Numbered from the stretch's first letter, positions 37,974 to 47,987 are shown. The stretch: DNA of 64,000 nt from JARRPM01 sp963792815 (GCA_963792815.1 CAWBXR010000016.1:1-64000); one strand, 5' to 3'. A program made the numbers and translations. The notes: a model not told the origin generated them from the sequence alone.

Positions 37974-39480
37974 TCAGGCCGCCTCTTCGGCGGGCTCCAG
38001 GGGCACGACCTCCGCGGGCGTGCCGCGCTGGAAGTCGGCCAGGTCCGGCTCGGCCATTTCTTTCACCCACTGGTTCCAGGAATAGGGCCACAGGGCCGGT
38101 TCGCCATCGGCATCCAGGTACCAGCTCTGGCAGCCGCCTACCCAGGCGGTGGTGCCCATACCCTGCTTCAGGTAGTTGTTAAAACGCAGCTTCGCCTCCT
38201 CGGTCGCTTCCACCGCCTGCAGGCGGCCTTTTCGCCACTGGTCGATCAGTTTCAATACATAGCTACCCTGTACCTCGCTCATGGCGATCACCGAGTAGTT
38301 ACCCACCGGCGAATTCGGGCCGAGCATCAGGAAGAAGTTGGGAAAGCCCGGCAGGCAAACCGAGCGATAGGCCTGCACCTTCTTTTCCCAGGCCTCTTCG
38401 ATAGACAGCCCGCTCGCGGCCGGTCAGGTCCATGGGACGCATGAAGTTGAAGGGGTGGAAACCGGTCGCCAGGACCAGCACATCCAGGCCGTGCAGCTCA
38501 CCGTCCCGGGTGACCACCCCCTGCTCACAGATCCGCTCGATGCCCGCGGTTTCCAGCTCCACATTGGGACGCTGCACCGCCTCGTAGAAGGAGGAGCTGA
38601 CAATCAGTCGCTTACAACCCACCTTGTAGTCCGGGGTCAGTTTCGCCCGCAGCGCGGGGTCGCGGACACTCTTGCGCAGGTTGCGCTTGACCTGCCAGCT
38701 CAGCAGGGCGTGACGCCAGCCCCCGGAGCTGACCGCTTCGGTGAAGGTATTGCGAATAAGCCAGGCGTAGCGCTGGCGCAGTTTATCCATCCTGCCCTGC
38801 TTGCCGCGCAACCGGGCCTTGTCCCGCTCGCTGTAATTCTTGTCCGGGGTATCGAGAATCCACTGGGGGGTACGCTGGAAAATTGTCAGGGAACCCGCCG
38901 TTTTGGATATCTCGGAAATCACCTGCGCCGCGGTGGAACCGGTGCCGATGATTCCCACACGCTTGCCGGCGAGGTCGACACTGTGGTCCCAGCGAGCGGT
39001 ATGGAACATGGCGCCCTGATAGCTGTCCAGGCCCTGGATATCAGGATAGGCCGGGTGGTGCAGGATGCCGGTGGCGGCGATCACGAAGTCAGCCACCAGC
39101 TCGTTGCCCTGGCTGGTGCGCAGGTACCACTTGCCGTCCCGGTAGTGGCTGGCGTCGACGGACTCGTTGAACCGCACCTGGTCGGTAACGCCGTAGTCAG
39201 AAGAAATCTTCTCGAAATAGGCCTGGATTTCATCGCCGTGGGCGAATCGGTGCTGCCACTCAGGGTTGCCACGGAAGGCATAGGTATACATGTGGGCAGG
39301 GATGTCGCAGGCGACACCCGGGTAGGTGTTCTCCCGCCAGGTGCCGCCAACCTTGTCGGCTTTTTCCAGAATGGTGACATCGCGGATACCGGCCTCACGC
39401 AATTTTATCGCCATGAGTATGCCGGTCATACCTGCACCGATAACCACCACTGATGGGTTTCTGTCGTTCTTATTTGCCAT
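37974..39480 (-). CDS. Baeyer-Villiger flavin monooxygenase (frameshifted)
   Basis: FAD/NADPH monooxygenase of about 500 aa that would turn a ketone into an ester or lactone. It starts MANKNDRNPSVVVIGAGMTG at 39480, with the FAD motif GAGMTG. The BVMO fingerprint YQGAMFHTARWD is present, then the NADPH motif GIIGTGSTAAQVISE. Near 38405-38412 the frame changes by one base: GRER is followed by SIEEAWEKKVQAYRS in the next frame. The C-terminal piece GFPNFFLMLGPNSPVGNYS is typical. It is divergent from the AraC and esterase genes, suggesting a ketone-to-alcohol degradation step. Confidence 0.88.
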
Positions 39481-39560
39481 AGCGCTATGTCGCCTCCCGT
39501 TCGGTTTTCCAGCGTGGCCCCACTGTAAAGAAAAATCCCCGGCTGGCGAATATTTGAGCA

Positions 39561-39590
39561 GGACAAAAACTTGTGAATTCCGGACAGATG
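39561..39590. promoter_or_regulatory. Direct half-sites for an AraC-family regulator
   Basis: GGACA occurs at 39561-39565 and 39582-39586, 21 bases (two helical turns) apart on one strand. This is the spacing of AraC half-sites. They lie between the divergent BVMO and AraC genes, 20-45 bases before the AraC start. Confidence 0.35.
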
Positions 39591-39606
39591 TCGTTAGTAT
39601 AAACTC

Positions 39607-40629
39607 ATGGCTACCAGCACCCAGGTTTCCCACCATATCAAGGCCCTGCCGCCCGCCCTCAAGGCCATGCAGGCCATGGGCTTTGCGGCGAAGCAATGCC
39701 TGGAAGGCACCGGTATCGAGCCCGGTGACCTGCTCGCCCCCAACCCGCCGCCGCAATTCACCCTGGCCCAGGAGTTCCGCTTCCACCGCAACCTCCTGCA
39801 ACTCACCGCTGACCCCCTGCTCGGCCTCAAGCTGGGCAAGGCCTATAACGCGCAGACCTACGGCCTGTTCGGTTACGCTTTCCTGAGCGCCCCCAACCTG
39901 CGCCAGGCCATGGCCATTGTCAGCAGCTACGGACCACTGACCTTTACCCTTTTTCGGGTCGAATTCAGGGAAACCGCGGTAGAGGGGATTCTGCAGTTTT
40001 CCCGCCTGCTGGAGATTCCCGCTGACCTGTTCGCCTTTTACGTGGATCGCGACATGGCAGCAGCGCTGGCCGCCGGGGAGCCAGACCTGCAATCGCCGGT
40101 TCGACCCACCGGCGTTACCCTGATGCACGACGGCCAGGGCCGGAGCGCCGCTTACCGGGACTTTTTCGGCTGCCCGGTCAGCTTCAACGGGCCGCGTTCG
40201 GAAATGCGCTTTGATGCCGGCGCACTGGACACACCCATGCCGCTGCAGGATGCGGAGACTTCGGCTATCTGCCAGCAGCAATGCCAGTTACTGCTGGCGC
40301 GCATGAGCAAGAGCAGTGGCTTTGTCGAGCGGGTGCGCCAGTGCATAGTCGCCCGCCCCGGTTATTTCCCGGATATAGACCAGGTTGCCGATAAGCTCCA
40401 TATCACCGGCCGGACCCTGCGCCGCAAGCTGTCAGCCGAGGGCAGCAGCTACCAGCAGATTCTGGCCGAAGTGCGCTACGAGCTGGCGCGGGAATACCTG
40501 GCCACCAGCACGCTGTCGATAGAGGAAATAGCCGCGATGCTGGGTTACAGTAGTCCCGGCAATTTCACCCACGCATTCAAGCGCTGGCACGGCAGCCCGC
40601 CTCGCCAGTACCGGCAGGAGAACCGATAA
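39607..40629 (+). CDS. AraC family regulator
   Basis: 340 aa with an N-terminal arabinose-binding-like (Arabinose_bd) domain and a C-terminal double HTH (ADKLHITGRTLRRKLSAEG, here shown as HITGRTLRRKLS, and IEEIAAMLGYSSPGNFTHAF, given in part). This OruR/VirS-type architecture often controls BVMO or ester degradation genes. It is divergent from the BVMO and is followed after one base by the esterase ATG, so translation is probably coupled. Confidence 0.92.
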   Translation: MATSTQVSHHIKALPPALKAMQAMGFAAKQCLEGTGIEPGDLLAPNPPPQFTLAQEFRFHRNLLQLTADPLLGLKLGKAYNAQTYGLFGYAFLSAPNLRQAMAIVSSYGPLTFTLFRVEFRETAVEGILQFSRLLEIPADLFAFYVDRDMAAALAAGEPDLQSPVRPTGVTLMHDGQGRSAAYRDFFGCPVSFNGPRSEMRFDAGALDTPMPLQDAETSAICQQQCQLLLARMSKSSGFVERVRQCIVARPGYFPDIDQVADKLHITGRTLRRKLSAEGSSYQQILAEVRYELAREYLATSTLSIEEIAAMLGYSSPGNFTHAFKRWHGSPPRQYRQENR

Positions 40630-40630
40630 C

Positions 40631-41545
40631 ATGCCTCAGCTTCCGGGCAAGTGGCTGGCCAAGCCGCTGCAGGCCGTCACAGTCGCAGGCTTTCGCGCCT
40701 ATTACCGGATCAGCGGCGCCCTGGCCTGGCGTGGCCACGTGCACCCGGGCCCCTTTGTCGATCTGCGCATTCCCGTGGCCGGGGCGATCGCCATCCCCGC
40801 GCGGCTGTACAACAACGCCCTGGGCGGCGCAAAACCGCTGATTGTCTATATCCACGGTGGCGGCTGGGTGATCGGCAGCGTTGCAACCCATCATCCCTTC
40901 TGCCAGGCCCTGAGCGCAGCCACCGGCTGCAGCGTTATCTCGCTGGATTACCGCCTGGCGCCCGAACACGTCTTCCCCGCGGCGCAGGATGACTGCCTGG
41001 CGGCGACGCAATGGATTGCGCGGCAGGTGGCGCAACTCGGCACCAGCGACGGTCGCCTGGTGATTGCCGGCGACAGCGCCGGCGGTACCCTGGCCACTTG
41101 CATCTGTCTTGAAATAGACGCCGATGACAGGAAAAAAATCGCGGGCGAGGTACTGATCTATCCGGCGACCGAGCACTACACCGCGGGCTTTGCTTCCTAT
41201 GTGGAGAGAGCCACCGGCCAGACCCTGACCAGCGGCATCATGCACTGGTTCTGGGACACCTACCTCGGCGGCCTGTCACCGGCCGAGGCCAGCGCGCAAC
41301 GCGCCTTCCCGCTGCGCGCAGCCGGGCTTGCCGCCCTGCCACCGACCCTGCTGGTAACCGCCGAGATTGACCCCCTGCGGGACGAGGGCAAGGCCTACGC
41401 CGAGGCGCTGGAACAGGCGGGCGTGGCGGTTACCTGCAAGCATTTTGGCATAGCGGAACACGGCTTTGCCTGCTCCCAGGGTCCCCATGCGGATTTTCGC
41501 GCCTTCATGCAGGGGCTCACCAACTGGCTTGCACAGCTGGACTGA
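40631..41545 (+). CDS. HSL-type alpha/beta hydrolase (esterase)
   Basis: 304 aa. Oxyanion-hole motif YIHGGGWVIG, nucleophile elbow GDSAGG, acid TAEIDPLRDEG and histidine IAEHGFA make a complete hormone-sensitive-lipase-type triad. A role cleaving the ester produced by the neighbouring BVMO fits the gene pair. Its ATG lies one base after the AraC stop. The next gene, zwf, begins 21 bases later. Confidence 0.9.
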   Translation: MPQLPGKWLAKPLQAVTVAGFRAYYRISGALAWRGHVHPGPFVDLRIPVAGAIAIPARLYNNALGGAKPLIVYIHGGGWVIGSVATHHPFCQALSAATGCSVISLDYRLAPEHVFPAAQDDCLAATQWIARQVAQLGTSDGRLVIAGDSAGGTLATCICLEIDADDRKKIAGEVLIYPATEHYTAGFASYVERATGQTLTSGIMHWFWDTYLGGLSPAEASAQRAFPLRAAGLAALPPTLLVTAEIDPLRDEGKAYAEALEQAGVAVTCKHFGIAEHGFACSQGPHADFRAFMQGLTNWLAQLD

Positions 41546-41566
41546 ACGAATCGAGGAACGACAACC

Positions 41567-43021
41567 ATGAAACCGAAGCTAGACCTGGTAATTTTCGGCG
41601 GCACCGGGGATCTGTCCACCCGCAAGCTGCTGCCCGCGCTGTTCCAGCTACACCGGCACCAACTGGCGGACCGGCTACACCGCATTGTCGCCACCGGCAG
41701 GGCCAGCATCGACAACGAGGACTTTCGCACCACGGTAAAGGCAAACCTGCAAAAATTTCTGCCGGAGGGTGACTGGAGCGAGGAGGTTTGGAGCACCTTC
41801 CACGATCGCCTGTTCTACAGCACTATCGATGCCGGCAACGCCTCTGACTACGAGGCGCTTGGGCATTTGCTGGACCTGGGCGAAGCCCCGGGCCGGCTCT
41901 ACTACCTGGCCACCCTGCCCTCGCTCTACGGCCAGATCTGCCAGCAACTGCAATCGGCAAACCTGGTGGACGAGCACAGCGGCGTGGTGCTGGAGAAGCC
42001 GCTGGGTCACGACCTGGCGTCATGTCAGCAGATAAACGAAGAGGTCTCCCGGGTTTTCCGGGAAGAGGAGACTTTCCGCATCGATCACTACCTCGGCAAG
42101 GAGACCGTACAGAATCTGCTGGCGGTGCGCTTCGGCAACCCACTGTTCAGCCCCATGTGGCGCAACACCTTTGTCGATAACGTCCAGATCACGGTAGCCG
42201 AGGATATCGGCGTCGAGGGCCGCGCCGATTATTATGCAAAGACCGGCGCCCTGCGCGACATGGTACAGAACCACCTGCTGCAGGTATTGTCGATAGTTGC
42301 CATGGAGCCCCCTGTCAGCCTGCGGGCGGCGGATATCCGCGACGAGAAAATGAAGGCGCTGCGGGCGCTGATGCCGATCACGGCCGACAACGCCAGGGAG
42401 TGCACGGTGCGCGGCCGCTACGCTGCCGGCGCGGTCAACGGCGAAGCGGTGCGGGGTTTCCTCGATGAAGCGGAATTCGAAAGCGCGGATGGTACCGAAA
42501 CCTTTGTCGCCATAAAGGCCGCCATCAACAACTGGCGCTGGGCCGGGGTACCGTTTTACCTGCGCACGGGCAAGCGCCTGAGCAGGCGCTATTCGGAAAT
42601 CGTGATCGAGTACAAGCGCCAGCCTTTTTCCCTGTTCGCCAACGACGCCAACGAACTGACCAACAAACTCGTTATCAGGCTGCAGCCGGAGGAAAGCATC
42701 AGCCTGCACACCCTCAACAAGAAACCAGGGCTTACCAACAAACTGAGCCTGCAGCCGGTGGAGTTGCACCTGACCGATGAGTCGCGCAGCAAGGCCGACA
42801 GCTACGACGCCTACGAACGCCTGCTACTCGATGCCATCAACGGCGACCAGACCCTGTTCATGCGCCGGGACGAGGTGGAAACCGCCTGGCGTTGGATAGA
42901 TACGGTGATCGAGGCCTGGGAGCAAAACGGCACACCCATCAAGAATTACAACGCGGGCACCATGGGGCCCAGTGCGGCCACCGCCCTTACGGCCGTAGAC
43001 GGGCGCAGCTGGTATGAGTGA
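41567..43021 (+). CDS. zwf: Glucose-6-phosphate 1-dehydrogenase
   Basis: 484 aa. NADP-binding LVIFGGTGDLSTRKLLPAL at the N-terminus and active-site RIDHYLGKETVQN are diagnostic. It catalyses glucose-6-phosphate to 6-phosphogluconolactone in the cytoplasm. The gene overlaps pgl by 8 bases, which implies coupled translation. It is the first of three Entner-Doudoroff genes. A 21-base gap to the upstream esterase leaves little room for its own promoter. Confidence 0.96.
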   Translation: MKPKLDLVIFGGTGDLSTRKLLPALFQLHRHQLADRLHRIVATGRASIDNEDFRTTVKANLQKFLPEGDWSEEVWSTFHDRLFYSTIDAGNASDYEALGHLLDLGEAPGRLYYLATLPSLYGQICQQLQSANLVDEHSGVVLEKPLGHDLASCQQINEEVSRVFREEETFRIDHYLGKETVQNLLAVRFGNPLFSPMWRNTFVDNVQITVAEDIGVEGRADYYAKTGALRDMVQNHLLQVLSIVAMEPPVSLRAADIRDEKMKALRALMPITADNARECTVRGRYAAGAVNGEAVRGFLDEAEFESADGTETFVAIKAAINNWRWAGVPFYLRTGKRLSRRYSEIVIEYKRQPFSLFANDANELTNKLVIRLQPEESISLHTLNKKPGLTNKLSLQPVELHLTDESRSKADSYDAYERLLLDAINGDQTLFMRRDEVETAWRWIDTVIEAWEQNGTPIKNYNAGTMGPSAATALTAVDGRSWYE

Positions 43022-43691
43022 GTGGCACATTTTCTCCGCCGCCGCGGAGCTGGACCGGGCCCTGGCGGAACACCTGCGCCAACAGCTGCAGACCGATATC
43101 GACAGCCACGGCCACGCCAGCCTGGCGGTCTCGGGCGGCAGCACCCCCACCGCTATGTTCCGCGCGTTGTCCAACTGCGAACTCGACTGGAGCCGGGTCT
43201 GGCTGACCCTGGTGGACGAGCGGCGTGTGGCCATCGACAGCCCCGCCTCGAATGAGCGCATGCTGCGGCAGAACCTGCTGCAGAATCGCGCCGCCGCTGC
43301 CAACTTCGTCAGCCTGGCCGACAACGGCGCGGATGGCCTGGCGGCCCTGGGTCGCGCCATCGACACCATGCCGCGACCATTCTCGGCGGTCGTGCTGGGC
43401 ATGGGGGAAGACGGGCATACCGCATCCTGGTTCCCCGGCGCGGCCAACCTGCCCGCCCTGCTGGACCCCGCGAACTCCGCAGTCGTAGCCGAAACCACGC
43501 CGGTTACAGCCCCGCACCAGCGCCTTACGCTGACGCTGGCGGCGGTACTCAGGAGCAGGGAGATCCTTGTTCACATTACCGGTGAGGCCAAAAAGACACT
43601 GCTGGAGAACGCCCGGGCGGAGCAACACCCGGTGGCGGCGATCCTGCAACAAAACATAACCCCTGCAAGCATCTGGTGGGCACCCCAATGA
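43014..43691 (+). CDS. pgl: 6-phosphogluconolactonase
   Basis: 225 aa, SugarP_isomerase/DevB type. AVSGGSTPTAMFRAL, LTLVDERRVAIDSPASNE and VLGMGEDGHTASWFPG are the family blocks. It hydrolyses 6-phosphogluconolactone. It overlaps zwf by 8 bases and edd by 4 (ATGA at 43688-43691). Confidence 0.94.
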   Translation: MSEWHIFSAAAELDRALAEHLRQQLQTDIDSHGHASLAVSGGSTPTAMFRALSNCELDWSRVWLTLVDERRVAIDSPASNERMLRQNLLQNRAAAANFVSLADNGADGLAALGRAIDTMPRPFSAVVLGMGEDGHTASWFPGAANLPALLDPANSAVVAETTPVTAPHQRLTLTLAAVLRSREILVHITGEAKKTLLENARAEQHPVAAILQQNITPASIWWAPQ

Positions 43692-45574
43692 CACACCCGG
43701 CACTGAATGATATTACCGAACGCATTATCGAGCGCAGCGCCGATTCCAGGCGCGCCTACCTGCAACGCATCGATGAGATGCGCGCCGGCGGCCCGCTGCG
43801 CGGCACGCTGTCGTGCAGCAACCTGGCCCACGGCTACGCCGCCTGCGAGGACAGCGACAAGCAGCGGCTGAAACTGGTCGAGGCGGCCAATATCGGCGTC
43901 GTCAACGCCTACAACGATATGCTTTCCGCGCACCAGCCCCTGGGAGCATACCCGGACATCGTCAAGCGGGCCGCACACGCGGTGGGCTGTACCGCCCAGG
44001 TCGCCGGCGGCGTGCCCGCCATGTGTGACGGCGTGACCCAGGGTGCGCCCGGTATGGAGCTGAGCCTGTTCAGTCGCGACATCATCGCGGCCGCCACCGC
44101 CATTGCCCTGTCCCACAACATGTTCGACGGTGCCATGATGCTCGGCGTCTGCGACAAGATCGTACCGGGCATGCTGATCGGGGCTCTCAGTTTCGGCCAC
44201 CTGCCTGTGATATTCGCTCCCGCCGGGCCGATGACCAGCGGGATCAGCAACAAGGAAAAAGCCGCGGTCAGGCAGCAGTTCGCCGAGGGCAAGGTGGGAC
44301 GGGAACAGTTGCTCGAGGCCGAGTCGGCGGCCTACCACGGCAAGGGCACCTGCACCTTTTACGGTACCGCCAACAGCAACCAGATGTTGCTGGAGGCGAT
44401 GGGCCTGCACGTGCCCGGCGCCGCTTTCGAACCCCCCGGTACGCCACTGCGCGATGAGCTCACGGTTGCCGCTGCCCAGCGCCTGTGCAGGATCACCGCG
44501 CTAGGGCAGCATTACACCCCACTTGCGGAAGTGGTAAATGAAAAATGCATAATCAACGCCATCGTCACCCTGCTCGCCACCGGCGGCTCAACCAATCACA
44601 GCATTCACTGGATCGCCATCGCCCGCGCCGCGGGGGTGATCATCGACTGGCAGGATTTCAGCGACCTGTCCGCCATCACCCCACTGGTGGCCCGCATCTA
44701 TCCCAACGGCAGTGCCGATGTGAACCATTTCCACGCCGCCGGCGGCACCGCCTTTGTCATTCGCAGCCTGCTGGAGACAGGCCTGCTGCACGAGGATGTG
44801 CTGACCGTGTGGGGACAGGGCCTGCATCACTACGCCCAGGAGCCGAGACTCGCGGACAGCGGCATCAGGCATGTCCCTGCTGTCGAATGCAGCGCGGATA
44901 CCAGCGTGCTGCGCCCCGCAGACGACCCTTTCGACAGTGAGGGCGGCCTGCGCCTGCTCACCGGCAACCTGGGACGCAGCGTTATCAAGGTTTCCGCCGT
45001 GGCTCCCGAGCACCGTGTGGTCGAGGCGGCGGCGCGGGTGTTCGAGGACCAGCACGAACTGGAGCGGGCTTTCAAGGCCGGCGAGCTAACCGGGGACATG
45101 GTTGCCGTGGTGAGGTTCCAGGGACCCCGGGCCAACGGCATGCCCGAGTTACACAAACTCACGCCCTACCTGGGGTTGCTGCAGGATCGCGGGTTCCGGG
45201 TAGCGCTGGTTACCGATGGCCGGATGTCAGGCGCCTCGGGCAAGGTACCCGCGGCGATCCACCTGACTCCCGAAGCGCTGACTGGCGGCGCCATCGGCAA
45301 GATCCGGGACGGCGATATGATCCGGGTCGATGCCGAGCAGGGTGAACTGACGGTACTGGTACCTGCCGATGAGTGGCAGAAACGCAGGCAGGCGGAGCGA
45401 AGCTCCAGCCACAGCGAATACGGCATGGGGCGGGAACTGTTCGCCCATATGCGGCGGCGCGGTCACCGAACCGGAATCGGGGGCGACGATCTTCTAGGCG
45501 CTGCCATCCTGGTACTGCGCCCCGGGTTTGTTCGCGCAGCAGCTATTGTCCCGGACGCCGCCGATGCTGGCTGA
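43688..45574 (+). CDS. edd: 6-phosphogluconate dehydratase
   Basis: About 628 aa. IlvD/EDD family, removing water from 6-phosphogluconate to give KDPG. ATG 43688 overlaps the pgl stop; an in-frame GTG upstream is not needed. Cluster ligands and motifs visible are GTLSCSNLAHGYAAC, AGGVPAMCDGVTQG, MLGVCDKIVPG, GTCTFYGTANSNQM and TDGRMSGASGKVPAAIH. No eda (KDPG aldolase) follows: the next gene is on the other strand and overlaps its end by 32 bases. Confidence 0.94.
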   Translation: MTHPALNDITERIIERSADSRRAYLQRIDEMRAGGPLRGTLSCSNLAHGYAACEDSDKQRLKLVEAANIGVVNAYNDMLSAHQPLGAYPDIVKRAAHAVGCTAQVAGGVPAMCDGVTQGAPGMELSLFSRDIIAAATAIALSHNMFDGAMMLGVCDKIVPGMLIGALSFGHLPVIFAPAGPMTSGISNKEKAAVRQQFAEGKVGREQLLEAESAAYHGKGTCTFYGTANSNQMLLEAMGLHVPGAAFEPPGTPLRDELTVAAAQRLCRITALGQHYTPLAEVVNEKCIINAIVTLLATGGSTNHSIHWIAIARAAGVIIDWQDFSDLSAITPLVARIYPNGSADVNHFHAAGGTAFVIRSLLETGLLHEDVLTVWGQGLHHYAQEPRLADSGIRHVPAVECSADTSVLRPADDPFDSEGGLRLLTGNLGRSVIKVSAVAPEHRVVEAAARVFEDQHELERAFKAGELTGDMVAVVRFQGPRANGMPELHKLTPYLGLLQDRGFRVALVTDGRMSGASGKVPAAIHLTPEALTGGAIGKIRDGDMIRVDAEQGELTVLVPADEWQKRRQAERSSSHSEYGMGRELFAHMRRRGHRTGIGGDDLLGAAILVLRPGFVRAAAIVPDAADAG

Positions 45575-46439
45575 TGGCGATACCGCTGCAGATGGCTACC
45601 AGCCCGACAAACTGCCAGCTGTTAACGGCCTCGCCCAGCAACAGCGCCCCGGCGGCAAAAGAGAGGGCGGGAATTATATAGTTGATCAGGGACAGGAAAT
45701 TGGGGCCGCAGTTGGACACCACGACAAAGTAAACCCAGGTGGCCAGGCCCGTGGAAAACACCCCCAGGGCGACGGTCGCCAGCAGGGGTCCGGTATGGAT
45801 CTGCAGTTCCCAGGGCCGCTCTACCAGCAGGCAGAAGGGCAGGATCACCAGGGCGCCGGTAATAAGCGACCCGGTGGCGGTAACCAGCCCGTTGTGAGTT
45901 GGCAGGCGCTTGCTGTAGATATTGTTCACCGCGTAGGAAAAGGTGGCGGCAATTATCGCCAGTTGCGCCGGTAAACTGGCCCCGCCAAGCCCGCTCAGGG
46001 CCTCGCCGCCAACCAGGGCGGCCACGCCGGCAAAGCCCGCCAGCACTCCCAGGATGCGCGGGACTGTCAGGCGCTCATGGTCGACAAAAAAATGCGCCAG
46101 CACCATGGTGCTGATCGGCACCAGCGCCATCAACAGGCCGGCCTGGCCGCTGGCGATGTGCAACTGGCCCCAGGAAATGAGGGTAAACGGAACCAGGTTA
46201 CCCAGCAGGGTGAGCACGATAAACCTCAGCCACCAGCGCCTGTCGACGGGCAGTTTAAACCCCTGCCAGCGCATGACCAGGTAGAGCACAAAGGCGCCCA
46301 CGGCAAGCCGCAGGGTAACCAGCGTGAGCGGGGGGAATGATTCCAGCCCGATGGCAACCAGCAGGAATGCAAAACCCCAGGCCAGGCAGAGGGAGCCCAG
46401 CATGACCCAGTCAATGGGACGCGGGTTCGGCGCTGTCAC
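45543..46439 (-). CDS. EamA/DMT superfamily transporter
   Basis: 298 aa, with ten predicted membrane segments in two EamA repeats. Each repeat starts with a LxWGFAFLLVAIGLE or INNIYSK-type helix and ends near the middle pair of hydrophobic helices. It is probably a metabolite exporter. Its 3' end overlaps the edd 3' end by 32 bases tail-to-tail. Confidence 0.88.
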   Translation of the reverse strand: MTAPNPRPIDWVMLGSLCLAWGFAFLLVAIGLESFPPLTLVTLRLAVGAFVLYLVMRWQGFKLPVDRRWWLRFIVLTLLGNLVPFTLISWGQLHIASGQAGLLMALVPISTMVLAHFFVDHERLTVPRILGVLAGFAGVAALVGGEALSGLGGASLPAQLAIIAATFSYAVNNIYSKRLPTHNGLVTATGSLITGALVILPFCLLVERPWELQIHTGPLLATVALGVFSTGLATWVYFVVVSNCGPNFLSLINYIIPALSFAAGALLLGEAVNSWQFVGLVAICSGIAISQHRRRPGQ

Positions 46440-46537
46440 CCACTGCCACCTTCGGTGGCGGAACTCTCCTGACTCTCTATTTTGTCTTCTCCCCGGCGCC
46501 GGTGTAACGTTCAGGCTTTATACAGGAGCTGGATAAC

Positions 46538-46921
46538 ATGCACAAAAGCAAACTGGCCGGATTTATCATCGACTGCCAGACCCGCGACCTGGCGGGCGCC
46601 GCCCGATTCTGGAGCCGTGCGCTGGGGATGGCGGTGGAGGAACTGCCCGGGGCAGAGGGCGAAAAATACGTGAAGCTGAACGCTCCGGCACAACAGCTGC
46701 ACATCGAAGTGCAGTCAGTCGATCACGCCAGCCGGGTTCACCTCGATATAGAGACCGACAATATCGCCGCGGAAGTCGCAAGGCTGCAGGGGCTGGGGGC
46801 ACAGGTCGTTGAACACGTCCAGAGCTGGTGCGTGATGCAGGCGCCCACTGGCCAGCGCTTCTGCGTGGTTGACAAAGCCTCGGCGCGCTTCGACCAGGAG
46901 GCGAACAGCTGGCAGGACTGA
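46538..46921 (+). CDS. VOC/glyoxalase family protein
   Basis: 127 aa, single vicinal-oxygen-chelate domain. The pattern FIIDCQTRDLAGAARFWSRALG at the start and GQRFCVVDKASARF at the end is typical of glyoxalase/bleomycin-resistance-like proteins. It is monocistronic between a DMT transporter and an HDAC gene. No catalytic role is assigned. Confidence 0.85.
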   Translation: MHKSKLAGFIIDCQTRDLAGAARFWSRALGMAVEELPGAEGEKYVKLNAPAQQLHIEVQSVDHASRVHLDIETDNIAAEVARLQGLGAQVVEHVQSWCVMQAPTGQRFCVVDKASARFDQEANSWQD

Positions 46922-46940
46922 AGCGGGCGCGCTGACCCGC

Positions 46941-47867
46941 CTACAGCTCGCCGAAGAATGCCTTGATATGCGCCTCCACGCTACGGGCCAGCGCATGCAA
47001 CTCATAGCCCCCCTCCAGGGATGACAGGATCCTGCCACCGGCACTGGCATCAGCCTGCTCACAGAGCCGGCGGGTCACCCAGGCGTAATCGGCGTCGACC
47101 AGGTTGAGTTGCGCCATATAGTCCGCCTGGTGGCCATCAAATCCCGCCGAAACCAGGATCATCTCGGGCGCAAACTCCGCCAGCCGGGGCAACCAGTGTT
47201 GCTCCACCGCCTGCCGGAAGGCCGCGCCATCCGAGCCCGCCGCCAGCGGCACGTTCACCACGTTGGCAGCGTTGCAGTCATACCCGGTGTGGGGATAAAA
47301 CGGGTGCTGGAAGGTCGAGCACAGCAATACACGATCATCCCCCGCGAAAATGTCCTCGGTGCCATTGCCGTGATGCACATCGAAATCGATGATGGCAACC
47401 CGGTCGAGCCCATGGTTCGCCAGCGCGTGATGGGCGCCAATAGCCACATTGTTGAAAAAGCAAAAGCCCATGGCCCGGGCGCGCTCGGCGTGATGACCTG
47501 GGGGCCGCACGCCGCAAAAAACCTTGCCGGCCTTGCCGGATATCAACAGGTCGACACCCAGTACCGCCGCACCGGCGGCTCGCAGGGCCGCCGTGAGAGT
47601 GTGCTTGCCCATGGCGGTATCACCTTCAACCCAGACCACGCCTTCATCCGGTGACATCTGGTGCAAGCGCTCCACATAGGCCGGGTCGTGCACCAACTCC
47701 AGCAATTCCCGCGACACCAGCGGTGCGTTATAGTGATGCAGTGCCATGTCCAGGCCTGTGGCAATAAGGCGATCATTTATGGCACTCAGGCGTGCAGGCC
47801 GCTCCGGGTGGTGTGGCCCAGTATCGTGCAACTGGCAGTCGGGGTGTGAAATATAGGCAAGCGACAT
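46941..47867 (-). CDS. HDAC-family deacetylase
   Basis: 309 aa from ATG 47867 (AGAGAGG at good spacing); the upstream in-frame ATG codons are less well placed. Class II-type HDAC fold, with HHPERPARL, GVRPPGHHAERARAMGFCFFNN (core PPGHHAE), DFDVHHGNGTEDIF with zinc ligands, SAGFDGH and EGGYEL. AcuC-like members deacetylate acetyl-lysine on acetyl-CoA synthetase. It is divergent from a Pat-type acetyltransferase, 120 bases away, which suggests a reversible acetylation pair. Confidence 0.9.
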   Translation of the reverse strand: MSLAYISHPDCQLHDTGPHHPERPARLSAINDRLIATGLDMALHHYNAPLVSRELLELVHDPAYVERLHQMSPDEGVVWVEGDTAMGKHTLTAALRAAGAAVLGVDLLISGKAGKVFCGVRPPGHHAERARAMGFCFFNNVAIGAHHALANHGLDRVAIIDFDVHHGNGTEDIFAGDDRVLLCSTFQHPFYPHTGYDCNAANVVNVPLAAGSDGAAFRQAVEQHWLPRLAEFAPEMILVSAGFDGHQADYMAQLNLVDADYAWVTRRLCEQADASAGGRILSSLEGGYELHALARSVEAHIKAFFGEL

Positions 47868-47987
47868 GAACATCCTCTCTATGAATCTACTGCCAGCATC
47901 CTGCACTGAGCCGGGCGGCGTTGCCTTGACGCAAATCTACCGGCGCACGAGTGTTGCGCATTTGTTACAGCCCGAAGTCCAACAGTA

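Noticed and set aside
39481..40281. Long N-terminal extension of the BVMO frame
   Set aside because: It overlaps the AraC gene antisense, and the FAD motif begins right after the Met at 39480.
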